Shown here: in pieces, positions 12,401-22,607 of the stretch
How positions within the stretch are numbered: position 1 is the first letter of the stretch
Layout: the number at the start of each line of letters is the position of its first letter
Origin: Adineta steineri
Taxonomy: Eukaryota > Rotifera > Eurotatoria > Adinetida > Adinetidae
Assembly: GCA_905250115.1 (NCBI GenBank)
Contig: CAJNOI010000002.1
Location: forward strand, 688,771-752,770
DNA length: 64,000 nucleotides
Reading direction: 5' to 3'
Program-made: the position numbers and the translations under genes
The notes under the pieces: model-generated
The model's database searches: none
Seen by the model: only the letters and a program-made list of their open reading frames with translations
Told to the model about the DNA's origin: nothing

Positions 12401-14046
12401 TATTCGTGAAGCTAAAAAACGTTCATTAATATATACAGGCAATACACGATTATTTTTAGCAACAGCTATCGCTGCTGGCTTAATGGAAGATAATGGTGAT
12501 GAAGAAGATGAAGATAATGAATATGTACCACCAGGTGGAACAGTTATGATTCGTCCAAAATCTGCACCGTCATCATCATCATCATCATCATCATCTGAAA
12601 GTAATGATGATGATGGATCAGTTAAAAATAGTGATGATAGTAGTGCTGATGACGATGATGATGAAAGTAATACTGATGAGGGTGAAGATGAGGAGAAAAA
12701 GAGTAATAATGAAGTAGTTTTAAATGAAGAGCCAAGTGAAAGTGGTATTAACTGGAATGTACGAAGTCGTCCTCAACGTCAAACACATCTAGTTCGTTTT
12801 GATAATATATCAGCAGAAGAAGGTAGAAAAAATCATTCTTTATTATATTTCAAAGAATATTTTTTATATTTTTAAGAACAAAATTTTTTCGGAGCATTAC
12901 AAGAACAAGTTCCTGAATTAGCTGCTTATTTAAATGAAAATTCTGATGATGAATATCAAATGGAAATCAAAGAACCATCAGATAATTCAATAAAATCATC
13001 TCGAAAATCATCAACAAAAAAATCTCAACGAAATCAAATTAAAGATAGTCCAAAAGAAGATGAAGAAACAGTTGAAATAATAAAAAAATTTCGTCATGTT
13101 AATGTACCATCTAAAAAACGTACAACAAAAAAATCTCATCCAAATGAATCAACAACAATATCAATAAGAAATCGTTCCGATGAATTATATGTTATACTTA
13201 ATGAAAATATACCACGAAATATTGTATCAGGTACACATCTTGATACAACAATAAATACAAAGAAAAATTCAACTATACAATCATTTAATTTTCATCGAAA
13301 ACAAATTAAAGTAAATACAGTTGAAGATACAAAAGCTCAATGGAGATGTATTATATGTTGGAAAGAACCTTATGAAGAATTCCTCGGTCCTTTGTTTGGC
13401 CCATATCAATTAAATGAACAATGTCAATTACATCTTAATAATAGTTAGTATTTTTAATTTAATAAATTTTTTGAAAAATATATATTTTTTTAATCTAGAT
13501 AAACAACTAGCAAAACATTATAGAAAATTAAAAGAAGTTTGGTTACATCGTGATTGTGCATTATGGAATAATCATATACAAATGAATTCAACAACAGGAG
13601 AACTTATGCATGTGTCCGATGCATGTATGACTTATCTTGATATTGTAAGCATATTTAATAAGATGTTTTTTTGTAAAATATCACAATTTATCTTAGACAT
13701 GTTCTGTATGTCAAATACCTGGCGCAGCATTAGCATGTCGTTATCGAAATTGTAAAATAAGATATCATTATCCTTGTGCAAAAAATATAGGTATAAGAAG
13801 AAAAAACAAAATATTTCATAGATAATGATTTTATTTTGTTATTGAATGTTTAGTTAATTGTCGATTAATTGAAGAAAGTTATTCAGTTTATTGTCCAAAA
13901 CATAATCAAGTAAAGATTAAAATAAATTTTCTAATGGTTTTTAATAGATAAACTTTTATGTTTAGATAAATAATAATAAATCGAAAAAGAATCGTCGTAA
14001 AACAACTACAAGTATAAATGATTCACAAGAATCATTGATAACTTAA
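9469..14046 (+). CDS. SAM-domain protein with C-terminal extended PHD (TCF20/RAI1-like) zinc finger
   Basis: Spliced plus-strand gene, probably chromatin-associated. The N-terminus is a SAM-like helical domain (IAHWLDTFTCSKYADRFE, then ELTTAQLQSLGIANNDI). It is followed by a long disordered Pro/Ser/His/Gln-rich region with a roughly 14-residue polyglutamine tract near 10335-10376, then acidic and Lys/Ser-rich segments (DDDDDES, SSSSSSSS near 12570). The C-terminal zinc finger has CIICWKEPYEEFLGPLFGPY, VWLHRDCALW, CSVCQIPGAALACRYRNC, YHYPCA and YSVYCPKH, the Cys/His order of the extended PHD in TCF20, RAI1 and PHF-type proteins. One intron (11356-11944, 589 bp) is about ten times its neighbours; its two sides join in frame (LLN-SNTLKIPSQ), but a stop lies just past the donor, so this could be two genes. 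SAM plus ePHD is not an arrangement I recognise for TCF20 or RAI1. Confidence applies to the coding calls; the single-gene model is less sure. Confidence 0.7.
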
Positions 14047-14165
14047 TTAATTTATGTTTATCTATTCAACTTTCTGTATAACTATTGTTCTTTTTCTTTC
14101 CTATATGTTTGTTTTTGTGTTAAAAATCTTCTTTTTTTTTTCTTTTCAAAACTTAAAATACTGTC

Positions 14166-14171
14166 AATAAA
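14166..14171 (+). terminator. candidate polyadenylation signal of the SAM/ePHD gene
   Basis: AATAAA about 120 bases after the ePHD gene stop and before the AAMDC start. If used, it lies within the short gap between two same-strand genes. Confidence 0.4.
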
Positions 14172-14244
14172 ACAAAACTTGAAGTTTCATATATGTATTA
14201 GAAAAAAAAGACTAAAATGTTTCTTTAACTAATTTATATTGAAG

Positions 14245-14715
14245 ATGGCTGAGAGTGATAATGAGCATCAAAAACAATCACCTTTAATCGAACATCTTGA
14301 ATGGGGACGTGTGGAAGTTGAAGGATTTCCCCCTGGTAAAGATTTCAGACTTTTTCCAGGAGGTATGGATTCAGTTAAAAATATGTAATAGTATATTTTA
14401 TTAATTAATTATGTGGCTGACATTTAAGGAGCTGAAGAATGGGATTGGAAGAAAACAAATACCCGTCATGTACCAGGTGTTCAATTGAAAGATGTGGAAT
14501 ATTTAATAGAAAAAGAAGCCGAATATATTGTTTTATCAAAAGGCATGAAAAATCAACTACAAATAGCTGAGGAAACCGAAGACTTTCTTAAAGAAAAAGG
14601 CATGATGTTAGATGTTAATTATTTTATTGAAACAACTCCCGAAGCACAAAAACGTTATAATGAACTTGCCAAAAATAAAAAACGCGTCGGTGCATTAATA
14701 CATTCGACATGTTAA
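14245..14715 (+). CDS. AAMDC: Mth938 domain-containing protein (AAMDC) homologue
   Basis: Small cytosolic protein of the Mth938/DUF498 family, reported in vertebrates to influence adipogenesis and growth signalling; its biochemical activity is unknown. Two exons (intron about 14363-14429) give about 134 residues, close to the 122-residue mammalian protein. Visible family features are an N-terminal LEWGRVEVEGFPPGKDFRLFPGG, then WDWKKTNTRHVPGVQ, a central segment YIVLSKGMKNQLQIAEE and the family C-terminus RVGALIHSTC. The start codon directly follows TATTGAAG, which may be a splice or trans-splice acceptor. It begins 198 bases after the preceding gene's stop on the same strand, so co-transcription is possible. 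Confidence 0.92.
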
Positions 14716-14747
14716 TTTACTTTCACTTGTATTTTTATTCATTCATC

Positions 14748-14753
14748 AATAAA
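14748..14753 (+). terminator. candidate polyadenylation signal of AAMDC
   Basis: AATAAA 33 bases after the AAMDC stop codon, a good position for the 3' end signal. Confidence 0.5.
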
Positions 14754-14897
14754 AATATTTTTCAATCAAAATTATTTTAACTGAACTATTTACTAAAAAT
14801 AAATTAATTTGTATAGATTGTCTTTTTTCTTTTTTTTGTTCAACATTGATTTTCACTTATATTATGTCAGGCTTATACACATACGAGCATACTATTT

Positions 14898-14950
14898 CAC
14901 TCTCTCTCTCTCTCGCTCTTTCTCTCTTTCTCCCTCTCTCTGTCTCTCTT
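14898..14950. repeat. (CT)n-rich microsatellite
   Basis: Imperfect CT dinucleotide run with TTTC and CCCTC interruptions, continuing into a T-rich tract. Simple sequence with no other meaning seen. Confidence 0.85.
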
Positions 14951-17306
14951 TCTATTTTTTTTTCTTGATTTAAGAATGATATTATTCTATTGGGAACTGA
15001 CTAGATGTAAGTCGTCTTTTCACTTCGTTGTCTCATCCATATAGAAGTAATAGGGACTTCGTGCTTAATTTTATTCCAAAGATTTCTCTCTAAAAAAAAT
15101 TAGATTCACTTCATACACAAATATATACGACGAGAATAACACGTTTTCATAACAATTTACTGTTGATATTTTTTCCACATTCTTTTTCTTGAATACATCC
15201 TAACAGATAGTTCCAATCGTTTATTCTCTAGTGATTTTTACAACGACAGAATATATAAAATTAAGTTGCGAGCAGATCAGAATAAATACGAAAAGAAAAA
15301 TAACGAACTACTACTACTACAATCATTTCATATCATTCTTTGTTACATACAATAAGTAACGTCAACTCGTATGCACATTACATGTATATATATATTCATC
15401 AAAAAAGAACAAAGGTAAGTTTAGTTGAGTAAGTAATATTTAATGATCGATCGACTACGAGTAAGATTTTTATGTAATGACACAAATCATTTCGACACGT
15501 AATATAGACAAATCTTATAGAAAATTTTTTTTTATTTGCTAAACGACATCGACGAAGACTATTGACTATTAACATTATCATCACTTAGTAGAGCATCATC
15601 ATTACATTTATTGACGATGAACAACAATGAGACAATAGTTCAGACGATTGCTTATTTGTAATACAGTCAGATAGCAGTTTATCATTCATCATACAAAATT
15701 CTTCTTTTTTTTTTCGTTTCCTCTCTCCAAGCTTATTATAATAATGCAAATAACTTTTTCTTTGTGTATTCGAAATAATTGAGGAAGAAAACAGAATCAG
15801 ACATTTCTCGAGTATATCTATCTATCTCTATGTGAAAAATCTGATTGATGTACTACTGTGAAACCGAATAAACTATTTAATTAAAAAACAAAAAAAAAGC
15901 AATAGACATTGATGACGAACATATTTCATTTATTCTTTGTATCAAAATCCCCTAGAAATGAATGTCACTCACTCTTGGAATTTCTCGATAATATCAAAAA
16001 CAGGAAAAGAAACATCAGGTTAAACAGCTGGATCATTAGTTGATTTTTATCACTGTCAATTGCTGCGATCTTCGCCCTTTTGCTATTTCTTAGTCAAAGG
16101 ACAATAAATCTATCACTGAGTGTCTATCAAAACTAACTTGTCTAATATATAAATAATGTCGAACTTGTCTTTCGCTTGATTTGTCCATCAGCACATTTGG
16201 TGTTAATCATCTTTCTATATGACAAAATTGATGACGAACTATCCTATCGTGCAATAAATAACAAAGAAGTAGTTCTATTGATAACAAATGAGAGTAATAT
16301 ACAACGATTACTGGTTATTTACAGCATCGATACATATAATTCTAACCTAGATTTCTTTTATTTAGAAGAATCATTTGTTCTAATTAAATCTTAACATATA
16401 TATTCTTTTAATGTTCTAGCCAATAAGAGAAAATTAATAGTATTTTATACTCTATTATAATGATATATAGGATTCTTTTTTTTCTCGTCTTTTTTTATTA
16501 ATATCAAAAGAACAGCTGCTGTATTCTTTTCACAAGGAGACATTTGTAGTTTAGCGCTTGAATAATATCTGAATAGAAAATATGGTAACATTTAATAATT
16601 GACTAGTGATACGTATAAAATAATATCCGTAGCTTTTCGTCTCGTTATCCTTTAAATACTACTGTTATTATTTAATCAAATAAACAAAAAAAATGAGTTC
16701 TATGATTATAGGAAAAAAATCGATTAATCACATGCATAAATTCGTCCATTTTTTTCTTTATATTGATCGTTTGCTTATTAGCATAACTAAAAGAACTTTA
16801 CTATGTCATAAAGCAACTAGTTCTGATAGATATGAATTTGCTTCTTGTTTTTCTTCTTTTCTTTTGTTTCTTCTTCTTCTTCTCAATGTCCTTGATGATG
16901 ATGTTTGCATGAAAACGAGTGATTTATACTCTTTGATAGATCTAGTAAGTACATATAAAGAATGAGAGAAGAGAGAACATTTGCTATTATCTGCAAATCA
17001 TCTCACTAATTTTCTTTGATAGATATTATTTCTCATATATATATATACATATAAAGAATTGAAACATACATCATCTTTTTTTATGTCAGGTAAATATATA
17101 GTTTATTTTTACGATACAAAAAACAATATTCATCCTGTGCACTTATGGAATATATTTTAAAAGATCAATTTATATTTTTTTCTTGCAACGAATCTGACCT
17201 CATTTTGACTTATTTTAGATTCATATACATAAAGCATATCATGAACTTATTTTATATTCAAATGAATAAAATATCTAGATTGATTTTTATATTATGATGA
17301 ATATAA

Positions 17307-19229
17307 ATGGATTCGAGTACATATCTATTATTAACAAGTAGTATCGATTCATTATATCCTGAGAAATTTCTTCCTAATACTTTACCAACAGTATTATCAA
17401 CAACAACAGCAGTAGCAGCAGCAATACTAAATGAAACAAGTAGTATAGTCGGATTAACAGAAACACTTGTACCAGAAAAGTATCAAGTCATATTATTAAG
17501 TTTTGCATATGGAATTATATCTTTACTTGCTCTTGTGGGTAATTTATGTATTATTTACATTGTTCTACGCAATCGACGAATGCATTCAGTGACAAATTAT
17601 TTTATATGCAATTTAGCTCTTTCTGATTGTCTTGTTGCTTGTTTTGCTGTACCATTTCAAGTATGTTCTTTTCTTTCGTTAATCAAACATATATAGAGAT
17701 ATATATGTGCAAATAATCTTCTTATAGTTTCAAGCAGCAGTTCTTCAAAAATGGGTATTACCGCATTTTCTTTGCAAATTAGCACCATTTGTTCAAATAC
17801 TGTCTATTGATGTATCAATATATACTCTTGTTGCTGTTTCACTTGATCGTTACCATGTCATGTTACATCCATTAAAACCGAAATTATCAACAAAAAGTGC
17901 ATTTATTATATTTTTTATAATTTGGCTTATTGCACTTGGATCATCAATACCTAGTTTATTTTTTTATAATGTTAGTTTTACAGATGAATATGGTTATCAA
18001 TGTCTACCAAATAATGATCAACAAAAACAAGATAATTCTACAATAAAATCCTATGATATAAATAAAATTTATATTGTTTATAATATTTATTCACAATATA
18101 TAATACCATTTATAATCATAAGTTGTGCTTATTTTCGTATAGCATCACATTTATATTTTTCTAAACCTGTTGGACAAACAAAACATCAAGAAGTTATTGC
18201 TCGAAATAAACGTAAAGTAAGATTAATGTGTTCGACCTTGAAAAAAGACTAATAGAATAAACAACATAAAATAGCAGATGCACATTCTCATAGAATAAAA
18301 ATTGATCGTGTCCAGATAGTATTTCACTGATTGACTTATAGATACTAAAACTAATGATTTTGTCAAATTTATTAAGTACGTCATAGATTTATTCAATTTT
18401 TATATCAAGGCCAATTTCTATCTTTAGGTATTAAAAATGCTATTTCTTGTTGTTGCCTTATTTTTAATATGTTGGTTTCCATTACAATTATATAATTTTC
18501 TTAATGTTTATAAACCAGAAATAAATGAGTATGCCTTATCTAGATATACGCATATGAAATTAATTTAAATGTTTTTTTTTCCAGTTTTAAACATATTGTA
18601 GTATTATGGTTATGTGCAAATTGGCTTGCTATGTCGAATTCTTGTCATAATCCATTTATTTATGGCCTTTGTAGTGTATGTTTTTTTGTTGTTTCAAGTG
18701 CATATTTGTTTATTTATCGAATTATTTATTTTTCTAGGCAAAATTTAATCAAGAATTTCGCAAACTTTTTTCTTGTTTCCCATGTATTGATCCTTCTAAA
18801 TTAGATACAGATATATCAAAGAAAAATAATCCTATTTCATTAATAACAAAACAATCTCAATCAACAACAACATCATCATCACAAGTACAACGTCTAAATT
18901 ATCAACAACGTACATCTAATTCTTTAGCAATTTCACCAAAAATTCAACATCAAGCAAGACAAAATACAGCAAATAACCAAATTTCATCAACACCCACAAA
19001 CAGAGCAACAGGATGTCATCATAAAAAACGCCTTTATTTTTTCTCGAATCACAGCTCGAATCACCGTCACGCGTTATTCAGCAATAATAATAATAATTAT
19101 TATACTTCAAAACTAGATCGATCAATAATTAACTGTGAAAAATTTTTACCTGATCAAGAATTAACTAATGCAACAAAAGAGAATGATCTTTTATTGGTTC
19201 ATGCACGACAATCTATTCGTTTTGTGTAG
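17307..19229 (+). CDS. rhodopsin-family (class A) G-protein-coupled receptor, peptide-receptor type
   Basis: Five exons: about 17307-17660, 17728-18216, 18428-18527, 18585-18674 and 18739-19229. The N-terminus is short with a likely glycosylation site (NETS). TM1 contains GNLCIIYIVL and TM2 NLALSDCLVACFAVPFQ. TM3 has the disulphide Cys (FLCKLAPF) and the DRY motif (SLDRYHVMLHPLKPK). ECL2 supplies a partner Cys (YGYQCLP). TM6 has ICWFPLQLYNFL and TM7 has NPFIYGLC, the CWxP and NPxxY motifs. The C-terminal tail is long (about 165 residues), rich in Ser/Thr/Gln/Asn, and carries Cys residues (FSCFPC) suitable for palmitoylation. The pattern places it among neuropeptide receptors (NPY/RYamide/luqin/tachykinin type), but the ligand cannot be read. 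All motifs for G-protein coupling are intact. Confidence 0.9.
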
Positions 19230-19880
19230 TTGTCTCTATTTTCTTTTTGTAGTGTACATTTAAAAAAAAACAAGTTGTGAAAAAATAAATCAAAGCTTGA
19301 ATTAAAATATAAAAAACACATGATCAAGTAAACATATTGCACTAACAACGAGAAAAATAATGGACGCAATAGTCTCTATTAAGATTTGTATTGTGTATTA
19401 TATTGTCCTTGATCCTAATTTATAATCGTTTACTATTATTGGTTTAGGTGTTGTGCTTATTCATATAGATGTAAAGAAAAATTTAGGGGGGTAAACCTTA
19501 CCCCACCAAACAGTCATCCTCTGTTATCGAATACATAGGTGATGGTCGATTCATTGTGTATTCTTAGTATTTGGATTTTTTTTCCTTGTAAAGAGAAAAA
19601 CCCCTACTCGATGTGGTTTGGCGGTCGATGTCTGAGGACACGGCGAGTAAGCCGCTTGATTTATGTTGATACCTTTTTTCTAACCAATATCTGATCATGA
19701 TGATAAAAAAATATTGAAATATTACGGCAAAAAAAGAGAGAAAAAAGAAAAGAGATAGTGAATACATAATAAATCACACGCTTCATTAGGTACCCACGTC
19801 ATAAAGGTACTTGGGTGAGAAGGTGAAAAAAGAGAGTAGGAGAGAGAAAAAGAGAGATAGAAAAGCATAGTCTTAATTAG
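19230..19880. other. intergenic region between GPCR and EF-hand gene
   Basis: Contains an AATAAA (19284-19289) suitable as the GPCR 3' signal, a perfect 7-bp hairpin (GGGGTAA ... TTACCCC, 19488-19504, 3-base loop), and an unusually GC-rich patch at about 19596-19662. No coding exon was recognised. Confidence 0.5.
19488..19504. other. perfect 7-bp stem-loop
   Basis: GGGGTAA and TTACCCC flank the three bases ACC. In DNA this AT-rich, a GC-containing perfect stem stands out. Its function is unknown; it could be a 3'-end structure or chance. Confidence 0.45.
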
Positions 19881-19888
19881 TATATAAA
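19881..19888 (+). promoter_or_regulatory. TATA box of the EF-hand/AGS-rich protein gene
   Basis: TATATAAA lies 74 bases before the start codon, followed by a CA-rich leader lacking any ATG before the start. The spacing gives a leader of roughly 40 bases with transcription starting about 30 bases after the box. It fits a strongly expressed gene. Confidence 0.7.
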
Positions 19889-19954
19889 GGGATGGTTTAT
19901 TCCTAATACTTTACCAACCACACTCCTCACACGAGAACACATACGCATACGGAT

Positions 19955-21815
19955 ATGTCCAATTTCGAATATTCATCGTATTCATCATCAGCCTCAACCG
20001 GCGGTGCTGCTGGCGGAGTTGATCCAAATCAAATCTTTTCACAAGTTGACACCAACAAAGATGGTGGAATCGATCGAAATGAATTCTCAAGCTGGCTCGG
20101 AAACTCCCTTGGTGGGGGAGCTGGACAAGTAAGTGCCGGAGGAGCTGGTGCTGGCTTCGGAGCATCATCATATGAAGCATCAAGCTTTTCATCAAACGGT
20201 GGAGCTTATGGTGCTGAAGCCGGATTTGGTGCTGCTGGTGGTGCAGGTTCATCATCATTCGAATCATCAAGCTATCAAGCTGGTGGTCTCAATGGTGCTG
20301 CTGCTCTTAACGGTGGTGCTAACTTCCAATCATCATCATCATCATTTGAATCATCATCCGCAAATGGTGCTGCTGGTTTCGATGCTACACAAGTTAGTCA
20401 AGCGGCTAGCTACACATCTGAAACCAACGCTGCATGGTCTAAATATGGTGCTGAAGTACGTGGTGCCGGTCTCTATGTTGATTCCAACCCACAAATCATC
20501 CGACGACAAGCACCAGGTGGTGTTCAAACCTATACACAAAACATTAAAGTTCGCTTCCTTCAACCACCACCAATCCCACCCCCAGGCGTAAGTTATATTT
20601 ATTATTCTTTTATTTTATAATAATAATCACGTTTTTTTTCTATAGCCACTCATCATCAAAGAAGTACGCCCACCTCAACCACCACCACCACCACCCCTTC
20701 GCATCAAACAACAAGCACCACCTCTCCCTCAACCACCCCCACTCATCCTCCGTGAAAAACCACCACAGGTACCAGCTTCAGTTGCTTCACAAACAGTGAT
20801 CCGAAAACTCGCTGCTTTACCCGTACCACCACGATCAGTCATCATCGAACGTCTCCCAGCTGCTCCAGCTCGTCCACGTAAGTGATTTTAATTTTAATTT
20901 TATTATTTATTAATCTTAATATAATTTATAATAGGTGATATCATCATCGAACGTTGGGTTCCATATGGTGCTGCTTCAAAACGAAAAACAATTGTTCAAC
21001 GTGCTGAAGCCGCTAAAGCTTATACTGCCCCACGTAACGTTATCATTCAATACGAAGCTGCTCAAGTCCGTGTTGTTCGACAATTCCAACGCTTAGGTGT
21101 TACTCAAGAAAACCCACAAGCTTATCTTCAACGATATGGTGCTCAATTACTTGATGCTCAAACCCTTGTTCAACAAGCTCGTGCCGCTGGTGTTGTTGAA
21201 GATATCGTAAGAATAAACATATTTTATTATAGCTATTTTATTTTATTTTATTTTCTATTTGTTTAGTCACCACCCGCTGGTGCCGCTGGTGTTGCTAGCA
21301 GCTCAGCATCATTTAGCCAAGAATCCGCTTCATTCAGTGCTAATGGTGGTGCTGCTGGAGGTGAATTCGGTATTGGTGCTCTTGCTGGTGGAGCTGAATT
21401 TGGTGCTGCTGCTGGTGGTGCTGAATTCGGTGGTGCTTCATCATCCTTCTCAAGTTCATTCGAAAGCTCATCAGCCAATGGTATGTATATTATTTCATTC
21501 ATATTTTATTGTACTATTTTCTGTATATTTAAAGGTGGTGCTGCTGGATTTGAATCTGGTGCTGGATTTGCTTCTGGTTCAGGATTCGAAAGTGGTGCTG
21601 CTGGTGCCAGTTTCGGTGAAGGTGCAAATGGTGGTGCTGCTGGAGGTTTCAGCTCAAGCTATGAATCATCATCATTCTCCGCTCAAGGTGGTGCTGTTGG
21701 TGGTGCTGCTGGTGGATTTGATGCTTTAGGTGCTGCTTTCAATAGCGCTGATTTAAACAAAGATGGACGTCTTGATCACGGAGAATTCAACAAATTCGTC
21801 CAAGGTGGTTTATAA
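19955..21815 (+). CDS. EF-hand protein with Ala/Gly/Ser-rich arms and a central proline-rich, VIIERLP-type region
   Basis: Five exons give about 544 residues. An EF-hand loop sits near the N-terminus (DTNKDGGIDRNEF, about residues 30-42) and another at the extreme C-terminus (DLNKDGRLDHGEF). Both have Asp/Asn at positions 1, 3 and 5 and Glu at 12, so both should bind Ca2+. Between them are long GGA/SSSFESSS low-complexity arms around a middle with polyproline, then repeating charged-hydrophobic strings (VIIERLPAAP, DIIIERWVPYG, RNVIIQYEAAQVRVVRQFQ, then YLQRYGAQLLDAQ). This middle recalls alveolin/articulin-type scaffold repeats, but I do not claim homology. There is no signal peptide or membrane segment, so a cytoplasmic cytoskeletal or lamina protein is plausible. 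Codons are unusually C-ending and GC-rich compared with neighbouring genes, and the promoter has a clear TATA box, which suggests high expression. I do not recognise a named family. Confidence 0.8.
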
Positions 21816-22607
21816 GCAATTAGTTATTCCTCACGTTTTTTTTTTCTTTTATACAATTCTTTTCACAACTTATTTTATTTTAAGGTTATCCTTTTTTAAG
21901 TTAATATATATTTTTGCTGAAGTTAAGCTCTCGCTTCGTGTTTCGCTTATAACAGATCTTTAAAGTTTTCTTTTTCAACGATGAAAAGGATTAAATAAAA
22001 TAGTTTATATTATAAAAATTATCTTTTTAATTATCTCCTTAATTGCTAAAGAAATATATATATATGTATTCAGACATGAAAAATATTAATCATATACAAG
22101 GGCAATTCTTATTATTTTTCATGATAAATGATATTTTCTCTCAAATATAATCACCTTGAAAATGCGTGAGCATATTTTAATGTATGTATGTACGTACGAA
22201 AGTAAGCCCCAATCACCTTGAGAATATGTCAGCATATTTAAATATATGTATGTGAAAGTATGATAGTAATCTTTGATTTTTGCGCACATACTGTGTAATA
22301 ACAATACACTGAAAAAAATTACTAATACAAAAAAAATGTACCAATACAAAGGTGAGGAAACAAAAAAATCATGATAGGTCATTATTATTATATATGCATA
22401 TATATATACATCAATAGAAAAGAGGCAGTAAGCATGTTTACTTCGAAAATGTGGTAGGTAATGAGATAAGAAAATCAAATCATAAATAAAAATCAAAACA
22501 TATTTGCTTATATATTATGACAGATTCTTTTTGTCCAGTCATCGAATATTGATACATTTCATGAAAATATAAACATAATACAATAACATGTTTTTATTTT
22601 CTTTACA
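21816..22607. other. intergenic region between convergent EF-hand and FAM81 genes
   Basis: AT-rich 3' flanks. It contains a two-copy degenerate tandem repeat (22149-22260). A minus-strand open frame across 22119-22496 is hydrophobic and aromatic in composition, without start context or homology, and is not called. Confidence 0.5.
22149..22260. repeat. two-copy degenerate tandem repeat, unit about 50-60 bp
   Basis: Copy 1 (22149-22204) and copy 2 (22211-22260) both begin AATCACCTTGA, then share AGCATATTT, TATGTATGT and end GAAAGTA. They differ by substitutions and small gaps. It lies just beyond the EF-hand gene's stop. Confidence 0.7.

Larger units (their letters stand above)
14716..17306. 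other. 2.6 kb intergenic region upstream of the GPCR gene
   Basis: Gene-poor and AT-rich. A CT-rich microsatellite occupies about 14898-14950. Short open frames (for example around 16176-16394 and 16693-16965) show no domain, compositional or splice support. Long upstream spacing is in keeping with a regulated receptor gene, but no specific regulatory site was recognised. Confidence 0.5.

Noticed and set aside
16693-16965. 90-codon open frame before the GPCR gene
   Set aside because: Leucine/phenylalanine-rich run through a TTC-type simple sequence, with no recognisable family or neighbouring exons.
20133-20591. Long overlapping frame in the EF-hand gene
   Set aside because: Shadow of the real frame, produced by GGTGCTGCT and TCATCA repeats; the frame with EF-hands and splice continuity is the true one.
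22119-22496. 125-codon minus-strand open frame downstream of the EF-hand gene
   Set aside because: Covers a degenerate tandem repeat and TA-rich DNA; aromatic-rich composition typical of chance frames.
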